DNA of 64,000 nt from Actinomadura luzonensis (lineage in GTDB: Bacteria; Actinomycetota; Actinomycetes; Streptosporangiales; Streptosporangiaceae), in the NCBI RefSeq assembly GCF_022664455.2, contig NZ_JAKRKC020000002.1, positions 2,480,001 through 2,544,000 of the forward strand, given 5' to 3'. Positions within the stretch are counted from its first letter, which is position 1; every line of letters starts with the position of its first letter. Below, in pieces: positions 41,740-50,230 of the stretch. The notes under the pieces are model-generated. The model was not told the origin of the DNA. It searched no databases and worked only from the letters and a program-made list of their open reading frames with translations. Position numbers and translations under genes: made by a program.

Positions 41740-42644
41740 AGCGCGAACTCCGCGCCCAGCTCCTCCAGCTCGGCCCGCTCGCACACGCGGTCCACGAAGA
41801 CGTGGCGGTGCGCGAGCTCCAGGGCGTCGCCGCTTGCCAGCGCGATCTCCTCGTCGAAGGCGGGGGAGGGCGCGATCGCGGCGAACGCCGAGCTGCGGAC
41901 GAACCACTTGATCGGCACGGCCGCGCTGGAGCGGCCGGCGAAGGCCAGCACGGTGCCGCCGCCGTCGAGGTCGTCGTGCTGCCCGGTCATGGCCAGCCAC
42001 GGGGCCTGCTCGCCCATCATCTCCTCGCCGCCCCGGCCGCCGGCCGCCAGGATCGCGGCGCCGGTCCAGGAGCGGGGGCCGCGCCAGAACCAGCCGGCGT
42101 ACCCGGCGAGCGGCCGGCCGTGCGTGGTGGGGCTGCCGAGGTCGAGCGGGGCGCCACGGACGTTGCGCAGCTCGGTGGCGAAGTCCAGCGCCCACAGGCC
42201 GCGGCCGGCGTCGGCGGAGTGGAAGGCCAGGCGGCGCCGCTCGGTGATCCAGTGCTCGTCCTGGGCGGTGATCCAGCGCAGGCTCTCCTCGATCACGACC
42301 CGGTCCCCGTCGGCGGACACCTCGGTGAACCCGTCGTGCTCCATGCGGCCGAGGTTGTCCTCCCACTGGTAGCCGCGCCCGGCCGAGTACGTGGGCCCGC
42401 CCCAGAAGTTCTGCCCCGACAGGTGGGCCCAGGTCATCTGCAGGCCCTTGTGCCAGCGGTGGTCCCACGGCCGGTGCACCGACAGGGGAGCGCCGGACAG
42501 GGTGCGGAGCGGGTGCAGGAACGGCTTGGGGGCCTCGGCGGCGGGGGCGCCGGGGCGGTGGACGTAGTGCGCGATCTCCACGTCGCCGGCGGTGACGATC
42601 AGGGAGTCGCCGGCGTCGCGGACGGCGAGCTTCGGCTCAGGCAT
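41736..42644 (-). CDS. PmoA-like (DUF6807-type) protein
   Basis: A 302-residue protein of the family often annotated as methane oxygenase PmoA, a name that does not fit its probable role. Recognisable blocks are KPFLHPLRTLSGAPLSVHRP, WDHRWHKGLQMTWAHLSGQN and PTTHGRPLAGYAGWFWRGPR. Such genes are common beside Gfo/Idh/MocA oxidoreductases in sugar operons of actinobacteria, as here. The ATG at 42644 overlaps the end of the oxidoreductase by 8 bp, and its stop overlaps the cupin start. No signal peptide is seen, so it is cytoplasmic. The reaction is unknown; a carbohydrate-modifying or binding role is inferred from context. Confidence 0.8.
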   Translation of the reverse strand: MPEPKLAVRDAGDSLIVTAGDVEIAHYVHRPGAPAAEAPKPFLHPLRTLSGAPLSVHRPWDHRWHKGLQMTWAHLSGQNFWGGPTYSAGRGYQWEDNLGRMEHDGFTEVSADGDRVVIEESLRWITAQDEHWITERRRLAFHSADAGRGLWALDFATELRNVRGAPLDLGSPTTHGRPLAGYAGWFWRGPRSWTGAAILAAGGRGGEEMMGEQAPWLAMTGQHDDLDGGGTVLAFAGRSSAAVPIKWFVRSSAFAAIAPSPAFDEEIALASGDALELAHRHVFVDRVCERAELEELGAEFAL

Positions 42645-43767
42645 GGTGGTCCTCCCGCTGCAGCACGGCGGCGGCGCGGGCCGGGTCGCCGCCGTGGAGC
42701 GCGTGGTAGAAGGGGTTGGCGGGGTCGAGCTCGGCCCGGCGGACGGGGCGGCCGGTGAAGGCCGACTGGTACATGCCGGTGATCAGCTCCATCACGCGGC
42801 GGCCGTCGGCGCCGCTCACCGGCGGGCGCTCGCCCGCGCGCATGGCGGACAGCAGCGCGTCGAGCTGGGCGCGGTGGGAGCTGGGGACGTTCTCGCCGGG
42901 CGGCCAGCCGGCGATCCTGTCCTGGTCGGTGACGTGCGGCGCGGGCGTCCAGCGCCAGTCGGCGTTGTCGTAGCCGTACAGGTGCTCGACCTCGACGGTG
43001 GCGTCGGCGAAGTCGAAGCGCAGGTAGCTGGTCTCGCGCGGCGACAGCACGCTGTTGACGATCGAGCCGACCGCGCCGTTGGCGAAGCGCACGACGGCCA
43101 GCGACACGTCCTCGGTCTCGGTGCGGCGGCCGAGCGTGGCGGCCACGGCGTGCACCTCCTCCCAGTCGCCGAGCAGGTGGAGCAGCAGGTCCATCTGGTG
43201 GATGCCGTGGCCCATGGTGGGGCCGCCGCCCTCGGTGTCCCACTTGGCCCGCCAGGGCACCTCGAAGTAGTCGTGGCCGCGGTACCACAGCGTGTTGCAC
43301 ACCGCGACGTGCGGCGTGCCCAGCTCGCCGCCGGCGATGAGCTGCCGCAGCCGCCGGGCGGCGCTGCCGAAGCGGTGCTGGAAGACGTAGCCGGCGTAGG
43401 GGCCGCCGTCCTTCTCGCAGGCGGCGATCTCGTCGTACTCGGCCAGGGACAGCGTCGGCGGCTTCTCGCACCACACCCAGGCGCCCGCCCGCAGGCCGGC
43501 GATGACCGCCTCGCGGTGCGCGACGGGCGGCGTGGCGATCACGAGGAGGTCGGGGGACTCCTCGGCCAGCAGGGCGGCCAGGTCGGTGTGGCGTCCCGGG
43601 ATGCCGTGGGCGTCGGCCAGCGCGGCGGCGCGGGCCGGGTCGACGTCGCAGACGGCGGTGACGCGCACCGCGTCCCCGGCGGCGGCCAGGGCGGGCAGGT
43701 GGACGCCGCTCGCGATGCCCCCGGCTCCGACGACGGCGACGCGGATCGGGGACGGCAGGTCAGGCAC
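42637..43767 (-). CDS. Gfo/Idh/MocA-family oxidoreductase
   Basis: A 376-residue NAD(P)-dependent sugar dehydrogenase. The Rossmann fold is IRVAVVGAGGIASGVHLPAL, the cofactor-binding EKP motif appears as AWVWCEKPPTLSLAEY, and the catalytic His region as GGGPTMGHGIHQMDLLLHLL. The GTG at 43767 has GAGGAG five bases upstream; the GTG at 43773 would place the site too close. It opens the operon with the PmoA-like and cupin genes. An 18-bp perfect palindrome 14 bp upstream is a probable LacI-type operator. The natural substrate, perhaps a sugar or inositol released by the GH30 enzyme, is not identified. Confidence 0.9.
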   Translation of the reverse strand: MPDLPSPIRVAVVGAGGIASGVHLPALAAAGDAVRVTAVCDVDPARAAALADAHGIPGRHTDLAALLAEESPDLLVIATPPVAHREAVIAGLRAGAWVWCEKPPTLSLAEYDEIAACEKDGGPYAGYVFQHRFGSAARRLRQLIAGGELGTPHVAVCNTLWYRGHDYFEVPWRAKWDTEGGGPTMGHGIHQMDLLLHLLGDWEEVHAVAATLGRRTETEDVSLAVVRFANGAVGSIVNSVLSPRETSYLRFDFADATVEVEHLYGYDNADWRWTPAPHVTDQDRIAGWPPGENVPSSHRAQLDALLSAMRAGERPPVSGADGRRVMELITGMYQSAFTGRPVRRAELDPANPFYHALHGGDPARAAAVLQREDHHA

Positions 43768-43780
43768 GGGCACTCCTCGT

Positions 43781-43798
43781 AAAGTGATCGATCACTTT
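43781..43798. promoter_or_regulatory. 18-bp perfect palindrome, candidate LacI operator
   Basis: AAAGTGATCGATCACTTT is perfectly symmetric about a central CG, the usual form of LacI-family sites. It lies 14 bp before the GTG of the oxidoreductase gene. The LacI regulator encoded at 38654-39658 is the natural candidate to bind it. Confidence 0.7.
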
Positions 43799-43859
43799 TC
43801 CTGGATCAACCTATTTTCCGAGGCCGCGGGGTGTCAATGGCCGATCCCCGTAAAACGGT

Positions 43860-43889
43860 TTGAACGAGTGAGTACTCGCTCATTAGACT
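43860..43889 (+). promoter_or_regulatory. Promoter and operator of the TetR-ABC exporter operon
   Basis: TTGAAC (43860-43865), an 18-bp spacer and TAGACT (43884-43889) make a good housekeeping promoter. A 22-bp dyad (43863-43884, 18 of 22 positions symmetric, centre GAGTACTC) fills the spacer, as expected for autorepression by the TetR protein. The ATG at 43896 is 7 bp after the -10 and has no ribosome site, so the transcript is probably leaderless. Confidence 0.65.
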
Positions 43890-43895
43890 CTTCTC

Positions 43896-44519
43896 ATGAC
43901 CAAACGGCGGAGAGTGCCGGCCATGGCGCCGGACGAACGACGTGCCGCGCTCATCGCCGCCACGCTTCCCCTGCTGCGCGAGCACGGCACCGCGGTCAGC
44001 ACGCGGCAGATCGCCGAGGCGGCCGGCGTGGCCGAGGGCACCATCTTCGGCGTCTTCCCCGACAAGCTGTCGCTGCTGCGGGCGACGGTGATGAACGCCT
44101 TCGACCCGCGGCCCGTGACCGACCGGCTCGCCGCCATCGACCGGGGGCTCGGCCTGCGCGAGCGGCTGCTGGAGGCGGTCACGATGCTGCGCTCGGGCAT
44201 GATGGCCAACGCCAACCTCATCTCGGTGCCGCGGGAGCTGATGGCCGAGGACGCCGAGTTCCACCAGCGGATGATCTCCTTCAGGGGAATGCTCGCCGCC
44301 GCGCTCGCCGACCTCGTCAGGCCCGACGGCGACCGGCTGCGCCGCTCGCCCGAGGCCGCGGCGCACCTGCTGCTCATGCTGATCGCCACCCGCGTGCACC
44401 ACGGCTTCGGCATGGGCGGCGACTTCGACGACATGGACGACGAGGAGATCGTCTCCATCCTGCTCGACGGGCTGCTCGTGCGGCCCTTACCCGCCCCTGC
44501 GACAGAAAGCGCCCCCTGA
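43896..44519 (+). CDS. TetR-family regulator of an ABC exporter
   Basis: A 207-residue repressor. Its N-terminal helix-turn-helix is seen as VSTRQIAEAAGVAEGTIFGV and FPDKLSLLRATV. The C-terminal ligand-binding half has a helical Met-rich part and ends in a Pro/Ala tail. The start at ATG 43896 is supported by the upstream promoter, with the message likely leaderless. Its stop overlaps the ATG of the first exporter gene (TGATG), so regulator and pump form one operon. This layout usually means that the exporter substrate or a related toxin releases the repressor. Confidence 0.92.
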   Translation: MTKRRRVPAMAPDERRAALIAATLPLLREHGTAVSTRQIAEAAGVAEGTIFGVFPDKLSLLRATVMNAFDPRPVTDRLAAIDRGLGLRERLLEAVTMLRSGMMANANLISVPRELMAEDAEFHQRMISFRGMLAAALADLVRPDGDRLRRSPEAAAHLLLMLIATRVHHGFGMGGDFDDMDDEEIVSILLDGLLVRPLPAPATESAP

Positions 44520-46255
44520 TGCTGCTCCGTCTCCTGCGGGCCCAGCTCAGGCCGTACGGGAAAGAGATCACGCTCGTCGTGCTCTTCCAGTTCGTCCAGA
44601 CGCTGGCCACGCTCTATCTCCCCACGCTGAACGCCGACATCATCGACGACGGCGTCGTCCGGGGCGACACCGCCACCATCCTGCGCATCGGGCTGGTGAT
44701 GCTCGGTGTGACCCTCGTGCAGATCGTCTGCTCGGTCGTCGCCGTCTACTACGGCGCCCGCACCTCCATGGCGCTCGGCCGCGACCTGCGGGCCGCGATC
44801 TTCCACCGGGTGCAGGACTTCTCCGTGCAGGAGGTCAACAAGTTCGGGGCGCCGTCCCTGATCACCCGGACCACCAACGACGTGCAGCAGATCCAGCTGC
44901 TCGTCCTCATGACCTTCACCATGATGGTGGCGGCGCCGATCATGTGCGTCGGCGGCATCGTGCTGGCGCTGAACCAGGACGTGGCGCTGTCGTCGCTGCT
45001 GCTGGTCGTGCTGCCGCTGATGATCCTCATCGTGGCGCTGGTCGTCGCGCGCATGCGGCCGCTGTTCAAGATCATGCAGGACCGGATCGACCGCATCAAC
45101 CAGGTGCTGCGCGAGCAGATCACCGGCATCCGCGTCATCCGCGCCTTCGTCCGCGACCAGCACGAGCGCGACCGCTTCGGCGTCGCCAACCACGAGCTGA
45201 CGGACGTCTCGCTGCGCGTCGGCCGGCTGATGGCGCTGATGTTCCCCACGGTCATGCTGGTGGTGAACCTCTCCAGCGTCGCCGTCGTGTGGTTCGGCGG
45301 CCACCGCATCGCCGACGGCAGCATGGAGGTCGGCGCGCTGACCGCCGTCATCTCCTACCTCATGCAGATCCTCATGTCCGTGATGATGGCGATGTTCATG
45401 TTCTTCATGATCCCGCGCGCCGAGGTCTGCGCCGAGCGCATCGAGGAGGTGCTCGGCACCGAGCCGACCGTGCACCCGCCGGCCGAGCCCGTCACCCCCG
45501 AGCGCCGCATCGGCGAGCTGGAGCTGCGCGCGGTCGACTTCCGCTACCCGGGAGCCGAGGAGCCGGTGCTGTGCGGCGTCAGCTTCACGGCGCGGCCCGG
45601 CCGCACCACCGCGATCATCGGCAGCACCGGCAGCGGCAAGACCACCCTGCTCAACCTCATCCCGCGGCTGTTCGACGCGAGCGCCGGCGAGGTGCTGGTG
45701 GACGACGTGAACGTGCGCCGGCTCGACCCCGCCGTGCTCGCCCGCACGGTCGGCCTGGTCCCGCAGAACCCCTACCTCTTCTCCGGCACCGTCGCCTCCA
45801 ACCTCCGCTACGGCCGCCCCGACGCCACCGACGAGGAGCTGTGGCGGGCCCTGGAGGTGGCCCAGGCCCGCGACTTCGTCGAGGCCATGCCCGGCGGCCT
45901 GGAGGAGCCCATCGCCCAGGGCGGCACCAACGTCTCCGGCGGCCAGCGCCAGCGCCTGGCCATCGCCAGGACCCTCGTGCACCGCCCCGAGATCTACCTG
46001 TTCGACGACTCCTTCTCCGCCCTCGACTACGCCACCGACGCCCGGCTGCGGGCCGCGCTGGCCGAGGAGATCACCGACGCCACGATCGTCATCGTGGCCC
46101 AGCGGGTCAGCACGATCCGCGACGCCGACCGCATCCTCGTCCTGGACGAGGGCCGCCTGGTCGGCAGCGGCACCCACGCCGAGCTGATGGACGACTGCCC
46201 GACGTACCGGGAGATCGTGCTGTCCCAGCTCACCGAACAGGAGGCAGCAGCGTGA
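44519..46255 (+). CDS. ABC multidrug-type exporter half-transporter 1
   Basis: A 578-residue ABCB-type protein. The N-terminal six-helix transmembrane domain (about 1-310) contains the coupling region SLITRTTNDVQQIQ. The nucleotide-binding domain has Walker A IIGSTGSGKTTLLNLI, Q-loop GLVPQNPYLFSGTV, signature NVSGGQRQRLAIART, Walker B EIYLFDDSFSALD and switch region VIVAQRVSTI. The usual Glu after Walker B is replaced by Asp-Ser (DDS), so this site may be the degenerate one of a heterodimer with the next gene. ATG 44519 overlaps the TetR stop. Expected to export a drug or lipid-like compound across the membrane. Confidence 0.92.
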   Translation: MLLRLLRAQLRPYGKEITLVVLFQFVQTLATLYLPTLNADIIDDGVVRGDTATILRIGLVMLGVTLVQIVCSVVAVYYGARTSMALGRDLRAAIFHRVQDFSVQEVNKFGAPSLITRTTNDVQQIQLLVLMTFTMMVAAPIMCVGGIVLALNQDVALSSLLLVVLPLMILIVALVVARMRPLFKIMQDRIDRINQVLREQITGIRVIRAFVRDQHERDRFGVANHELTDVSLRVGRLMALMFPTVMLVVNLSSVAVVWFGGHRIADGSMEVGALTAVISYLMQILMSVMMAMFMFFMIPRAEVCAERIEEVLGTEPTVHPPAEPVTPERRIGELELRAVDFRYPGAEEPVLCGVSFTARPGRTTAIIGSTGSGKTTLLNLIPRLFDASAGEVLVDDVNVRRLDPAVLARTVGLVPQNPYLFSGTVASNLRYGRPDATDEELWRALEVAQARDFVEAMPGGLEEPIAQGGTNVSGGQRQRLAIARTLVHRPEIYLFDDSFSALDYATDARLRAALAEEITDATIVIVAQRVSTIRDADRILVLDEGRLVGSGTHAELMDDCPTYREIVLSQLTEQEAAA

Positions 46256-48204
46256 CCACGCAAGCCCCCGCGCGCCGCCCGCAACCCGGGTTCGGGCCCG
46301 CCCGGATGATGAGCGGGCCCGCCGAGAAGGCCCTCGACTTCCGCGGCACCCTGCGCCGCCTGCTGCGGCTGCTGCGGCCCGAGCGGGCGCTGCTCGGCGT
46401 CGTCCTGGCGCTCGGCGCGGCCAGCGTCGCGCTGACCGTCGCCGGGCCCAGGATCCTCGGGCACGCCACCGACCTGATCTTCTCCGGCATCGTCGGCGCC
46501 CAGCTCCCCGCCGGGGTCACCCAGGAGCAGGCCGTCGCCGGGCTCCGCGCCCGCGGCCAGGACACCTTCGCCGACATGGTCGCCGCCATGCACGTCGTGC
46601 CCGGCCAGGGCATCGACTTCACCGCGCTCGCCCAGGTGCTGGCCTGGGTGCTGGCGGTCTACGTGCTGGCCGCGCTGCTCGGCATCGTGCAGTTCCAGCT
46701 CACCACCGTCGTCGTGCAGCGGGCCGCGTCCCGGCTGCGCGAGCACATCGAGGCCAAGCTGTCGCGGCTGCCGCTCAGCTACTTCGACGGCCAGCCGCGC
46801 GGCGAGATCCTGAGCCGCGCCACCAACGACACCGACAACATCGCCCAGACCCTCCAGCAGACGATGAGCCAGCTCATCTCGTCGGTGCTGACCGTGCTCG
46901 GGGTGCTGGCCATGATGTTCTGGATCTCGCCGGTGCTCGCCCTCATCGCGCTGGTCACGGTGCCGGTCTCGGTGTGGGTGACCACGGTCATCGGCAAGCG
47001 GTCGCAGCCGCAGTTCATCAAGCAGTGGTCCTCCACCGGCAAGCTCAACGGCCACATCGAGGAGATGTACGGCGGCCACACCCTGGTCAGCGTGTTCGGC
47101 CGGCAGAAGGAGGCCGCCGAGACCTTCGAGCGGCACAACGAGGCGCTGTTCACCTCCAGCTTCCGCGCCCAGTTCATCTCCGGCGCCATCCAGCCGGCGA
47201 TGATGTTCATCGGCAACCTCAACTACGTGCTGGTCGCCGTGGTCGGCGGGCTCAAGGTGGCCACCGGCTCCATCTCGCTCGGCGACGTGCAGGCCTTCAT
47301 CCAGTACTCGCGGCAGTTCAGCCAGCCGCTGACCCAGGTGGCCGGCATGGCGAACCTCGTCCAGTCGGGCGTCGCCTCCGCCGAGCGGGTCTTCGAGCTG
47401 CTGGACGCCGCCGAGCAGTCGCCGGAGCCGGCCGAGCCCGCCCGTCCCGAGCGGGTCAGGGGCCGGGTGGCGTTCGAGGACGTGTCCTTCCGCTACGCCC
47501 CCGACCGGCCGCTGATCGACAACCTGTCGCTCACCGTCGAGCCCGGGCAGACGGTGGCCATCGTGGGCCCCACGGGAGCGGGCAAGACCACGCTGGTCAA
47601 CCTCGTCATGCGCTTCTACGAGGTGACCGGCGGCCGCATCACGCTCGACGGCGTCGACATCGCCACGATGTCGCGCGAGGAGCTGCGCTCCAACATCGGC
47701 ATGGTGCTCCAGGACACCTGGCTGTTCGGCGGCACGATCGCGGAGAACATCGGCTACGGCGCCGAGAACGCCACCCGCGAGCAGATCGAGGCCGCCGCCA
47801 GGGCCGCCCACGTGGACCGCATCGCGCTCACCCTCCCCGACGGCTACGACACCGTCCTCGACGAGGAGGGCGGCACGGTCAGCGCGGGCGAGAAGCAGCT
47901 CATCACCATCGCCAGGGCGTTCCTGTCCGACCCGGCGATCCTCATCCTGGACGAGGCCACCAGCTCGGTCGACACCCGCACCGAGGTGCTCATCCAGCGG
48001 GCGATGAGCACCCTGCGCGAGGGCCGCACCAGCTTCGTGATCGCGCACCGGCTCTCCACGATCCGCGACGCCAGCCTCATCCTGGTCATGGAGGACGGCC
48101 GCATCGTCGAGCAGGGCACGCACGAGTCGCTGCTGGCCGCCGAAGGCGCCTACGCCCGGCTGTACTCCGCCCAGTTCACCCAGGCCGTCGTGGAGGTGGA
48201 CTGA
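46252..48204 (+). CDS. ABC multidrug-type exporter half-transporter 2
   Basis: A 650-residue partner of the preceding gene, coupled by a GTGA overlap. After a 35-residue cytoplasmic leader comes a six-helix domain with a 60-residue insert after helix 1 (TDLIFSGIVGAQLPAGVTQE). The nucleotide-binding domain has Walker A IVGPTGAGKTTLVNLV, Q-loop MVLQDTWLFGGTI and Walker B ILILDEATSSVD with the catalytic Glu. The signature motif reads VSAGEKQLITIARAF instead of the standard SGGQ form. Combined with the altered Walker B of the partner, this suggests an asymmetric heterodimer with one full and one degenerate ATP site, as in the BmrCD/TmrAB group. Confidence 0.92.
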   Translation: MTTQAPARRPQPGFGPARMMSGPAEKALDFRGTLRRLLRLLRPERALLGVVLALGAASVALTVAGPRILGHATDLIFSGIVGAQLPAGVTQEQAVAGLRARGQDTFADMVAAMHVVPGQGIDFTALAQVLAWVLAVYVLAALLGIVQFQLTTVVVQRAASRLREHIEAKLSRLPLSYFDGQPRGEILSRATNDTDNIAQTLQQTMSQLISSVLTVLGVLAMMFWISPVLALIALVTVPVSVWVTTVIGKRSQPQFIKQWSSTGKLNGHIEEMYGGHTLVSVFGRQKEAAETFERHNEALFTSSFRAQFISGAIQPAMMFIGNLNYVLVAVVGGLKVATGSISLGDVQAFIQYSRQFSQPLTQVAGMANLVQSGVASAERVFELLDAAEQSPEPAEPARPERVRGRVAFEDVSFRYAPDRPLIDNLSLTVEPGQTVAIVGPTGAGKTTLVNLVMRFYEVTGGRITLDGVDIATMSREELRSNIGMVLQDTWLFGGTIAENIGYGAENATREQIEAAARAAHVDRIALTLPDGYDTVLDEEGGTVSAGEKQLITIARAFLSDPAILILDEATSSVDTRTEVLIQRAMSTLREGRTSFVIAHRLSTIRDASLILVMEDGRIVEQGTHESLLAAEGAYARLYSAQFTQAVVEVD

Positions 48205-48208
48205 CGGG

Positions 48209-48751
48209 TCAGGTCGTGAACGTGATCGTGCCGGTGCCCTCGACGGCGGTCAGGCCCCTGGCGACGCAGCCGCTGACGTCCGTCGTCGGGGTCGCCGTGC
48301 CGCTCACCCGGGCCCCCGCCAGCGGCCCCTTGGCGATGGTGCCGCCGAGCAGCATGTCGCCGGGGTTGTAGCTCTGCACCTGGTTGACGGCCGGCCGGAG
48401 GGCGGACACGCCCGCCGGCCGGCCCGCCGCGTCGTACCAGGTGATGCGGCCCTTGCCGTGGACGTCCTGGACGCCGGTGCAGAAGGCCCGGCCGGTGCCG
48501 TGGACCGTCATGCGGCCCGAGCGCAGCCCGGCCGCCGCGCCCGTGCCGGCGCACCCGGTGAGGACGAGCGCCGCCTTGGCGGTGACCGGGCGCGGCAGGA
48601 ACCCCACGGCCGGGGTGAAGGTCACCGGCCGGCCGGGTGACGTGCCGACCCGGCAGGTCAGCGTGTCCTGGGGAACAGCGGCGGCCGGGACGGCGGCGGC
48701 CGGGACGGCGGCCGCCATCAGGGCGATGGCCAGGAATGCGGGAACGGGCAT
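48209..48751 (-). CDS. Secreted protein of unknown function
   Basis: A 180-residue protein with a signal peptide (VPAFLAIALMAAAVPAAAVP) that includes a duplicated PAAAV segment. The mature part has two pairs of cysteines (TLTCRVG and LTGCAG; AFCTGV and SGCVARG) and beta-rich Thr/Gly sequence such as RITWYDAAGRPAGVSALRP. I recognise no catalytic motif. ATG 48751 has AAGGAGC at ideal spacing. It ends 4 bp from the convergent ABC exporter and lies just downstream of the OleA-like gene on the same strand, separated by 29 bp, so it could be co-transcribed with it. Extracellular location is well supported; role unknown. Confidence 0.75.
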   Translation of the reverse strand: MPVPAFLAIALMAAAVPAAAVPAAAVPQDTLTCRVGTSPGRPVTFTPAVGFLPRPVTAKAALVLTGCAGTGAAAGLRSGRMTVHGTGRAFCTGVQDVHGKGRITWYDAAGRPAGVSALRPAVNQVQSYNPGDMLLGGTIAKGPLAGARVSGTATPTTDVSGCVARGLTAVEGTGTITFTT

Positions 48752-48780
48752 CGTCGTGCTCCTTGTCGGTCGGTCCGTTG

Positions 48781-49788
48781 TCACCAGCGCAGGAGCACGG
48801 TGCCCGCGCCCACGCCGCCGGCCACCCCCACCAGCGCCACCAGGTCGCCGCGCCGCACCCGGCCGGCCCTGACCGCCTGCGCGAGCTGCGCCGGCAGGGT
48901 GGAGGCCACCAGGTTGCCGTGCTCCTCGATCGTCACCTCGACCTTGTCCACCGGGATCCCGGCGAGCTCGCAGAAGGCGTGCAGGGACGGCAGCGAGGCC
49001 TGGTGGACGCAGATCGCCGCCATGTCGGCCCAGTCCAGCCCGCGGTCGGTCAGGGGCCGGCGCAGCACGTCCAGGTCGAGCTTGCAGATGCCGAGGGCCA
49101 GGTCGTGGAAGTCGACGCTGAAGTGGCCGATCTCCAGCCCGCCCTCCGGGGCGCGCGTGATCGGCACGATCGCCGCCTCCCAGGAGGGGGAGTGGGCGCA
49201 GAAGCGGTGGCCGAGGACGCCCGGCGTGCTCGCCGCCTCCAGCAGCACGGCGGCGCCCGAGTCGGAGACGGTGTAGGAGGGCAGGACGGCGGCGTAGTCG
49301 TCGGCCGGGCCCAGCCGCCAGCGGGTGATCGCGGTCGCGATCTCGCCGCAGGCGATGAGGACCGTGCGGTAGCGGCCGGCCACGATGAGCGCCTCGGCCA
49401 GCTCGATCGCGTTCGCGACGCTGTTGCAGGCGTTGCGGACGTCGAACACCGGGCAGCCCGCGCCCAGCCCCGCCGCCACCAGGTGCGCGGTGGCGGGCTC
49501 GATGGCGTCGCTGCTGACCCCGGCGTAGATGATCAGGTCGAGGGCCGGCGGGACGTGGCCCGTCTCCGCCAGCAGCTCCCTGGCCGCCAGCACGGCGAGG
49601 TCGGCGGCCCGCTGCCCCGGCTCGGCGAGGTGCCGCCGCCGCACCCCCGTGGCGTGCTCGATCAGGCCGCGCGGGATCGGCACGCCGGGATTGCGGGCGG
49701 CCAGCTCCTCCTCCAGCTCGGCGCTGGTGAGAGTCCGCTCCGGCAGGTGTACGGCCACCCCGGCCACGTGGGCGTAGCGCATGCCCAT
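48781..49788 (-). CDS. oleA: OleA-like / FabH-type ketoacyl synthase III
   Basis: A 335-residue thiolase-fold enzyme. The catalytic Cys is C121 in FDVRNACNSVANAIELA, His in ICVHQASLPSL and Asn in IEEHGNLVAST. OleA joins two acyl-CoAs by head-to-head Claisen condensation to a beta-keto acid; besides Cys it uses a Glu from the partner subunit, and E97 in SDAIEPATAHLVAAGL occupies a matching place. Its length agrees with OleA. Homologs of OleB, OleC and OleD are encoded 3-7 kb away, which favours OleA over a housekeeping FabH. The start is ATG 49788 or 49782. It is divergent from an acyl carrier protein gene, so ACP-bound acyl substrates are also possible. Confidence 0.72.
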   Translation of the reverse strand: MGMRYAHVAGVAVHLPERTLTSAELEEELAARNPGVPIPRGLIEHATGVRRRHLAEPGQRAADLAVLAARELLAETGHVPPALDLIIYAGVSSDAIEPATAHLVAAGLGAGCPVFDVRNACNSVANAIELAEALIVAGRYRTVLIACGEIATAITRWRLGPADDYAAVLPSYTVSDSGAAVLLEAASTPGVLGHRFCAHSPSWEAAIVPITRAPEGGLEIGHFSVDFHDLALGICKLDLDVLRRPLTDRGLDWADMAAICVHQASLPSLHAFCELAGIPVDKVEVTIEEHGNLVASTLPAQLAQAVRAGRVRRGDLVALVGVAGGVGAGTVLLRW

Positions 49789-49978
49789 CCCCCCTCATGT
49801 CCCCGTGCGGCCCACCCTAGGGAGCGCGGGGGCGCGCGCCCGGCCCACGAACCGCCGGACGGGCAAACTTGGTCGATTCCTTAACGGCGGACGTCGCGTC
49901 ACAAGTGATCATCTTTCCCCTCATCGGCGAGGCTAGGCGACACGACCACCACGCTGACCTGCGCGAAAGGAACCGGGC

Positions 49979-50230
49979 GTGAGCGACGAAGAGATCTTGA
50001 CGGTGGTACGCGAGCGGTGCGCGAGCATCCTGAAGGTCGACCCGAGCCGGGTCACCGAGGACGCGCGGCTGCGCGAGGACCTGGAGGCCGACAGCCTGGA
50101 CCTCGCCGAACTGCACGTCACCCTGGAGGACGAATGGGGCCCGCTGCCGCGCGAGGCGCTGGCCGACGTGCGGACCGTGGGCGACGTGCTGGAGCGCGCC
50201 AGGGAACTGGCCGCGGAGCGGCTGGGATGA
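49979..50230 (+). CDS. Acyl carrier protein
   Basis: An 83-residue acidic carrier protein. The phosphopantetheine attachment Ser lies in the DSL motif LEADSLDLAELHVTLED. GTG 49979 has AAAGGA upstream. The stop overlaps the ATG of the KAS gene (ATGA), so the two are coupled. It would carry acyl chains as thioesters in the cytoplasm. A dedicated ACP next to oleABCD homologs is unusual, since OleA is known to take acyl-CoA. Confidence 0.92.
   Translation: MSDEEILTVVRERCASILKVDPSRVTEDARLREDLEADSLDLAELHVTLEDEWGPLPREALADVRTVGDVLERARELAAERLG

Noticed and set aside
48781..49788. Housekeeping FabH
   Set aside because: The Cys-His-Asn triad alone would fit, but the Glu in the EPATA segment, the gene length and the nearby oleB, oleC and oleD homologs favour OleA. 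Some doubt remains.
49899..49915. AAGTGATCATCTT-like sequence as a second LacI site before the ACP gene
   Set aside because: It shares AAGTGATC with the sugar-operon palindrome, but the right half does not match and the centre differs. There is no functional link to sugar genes.
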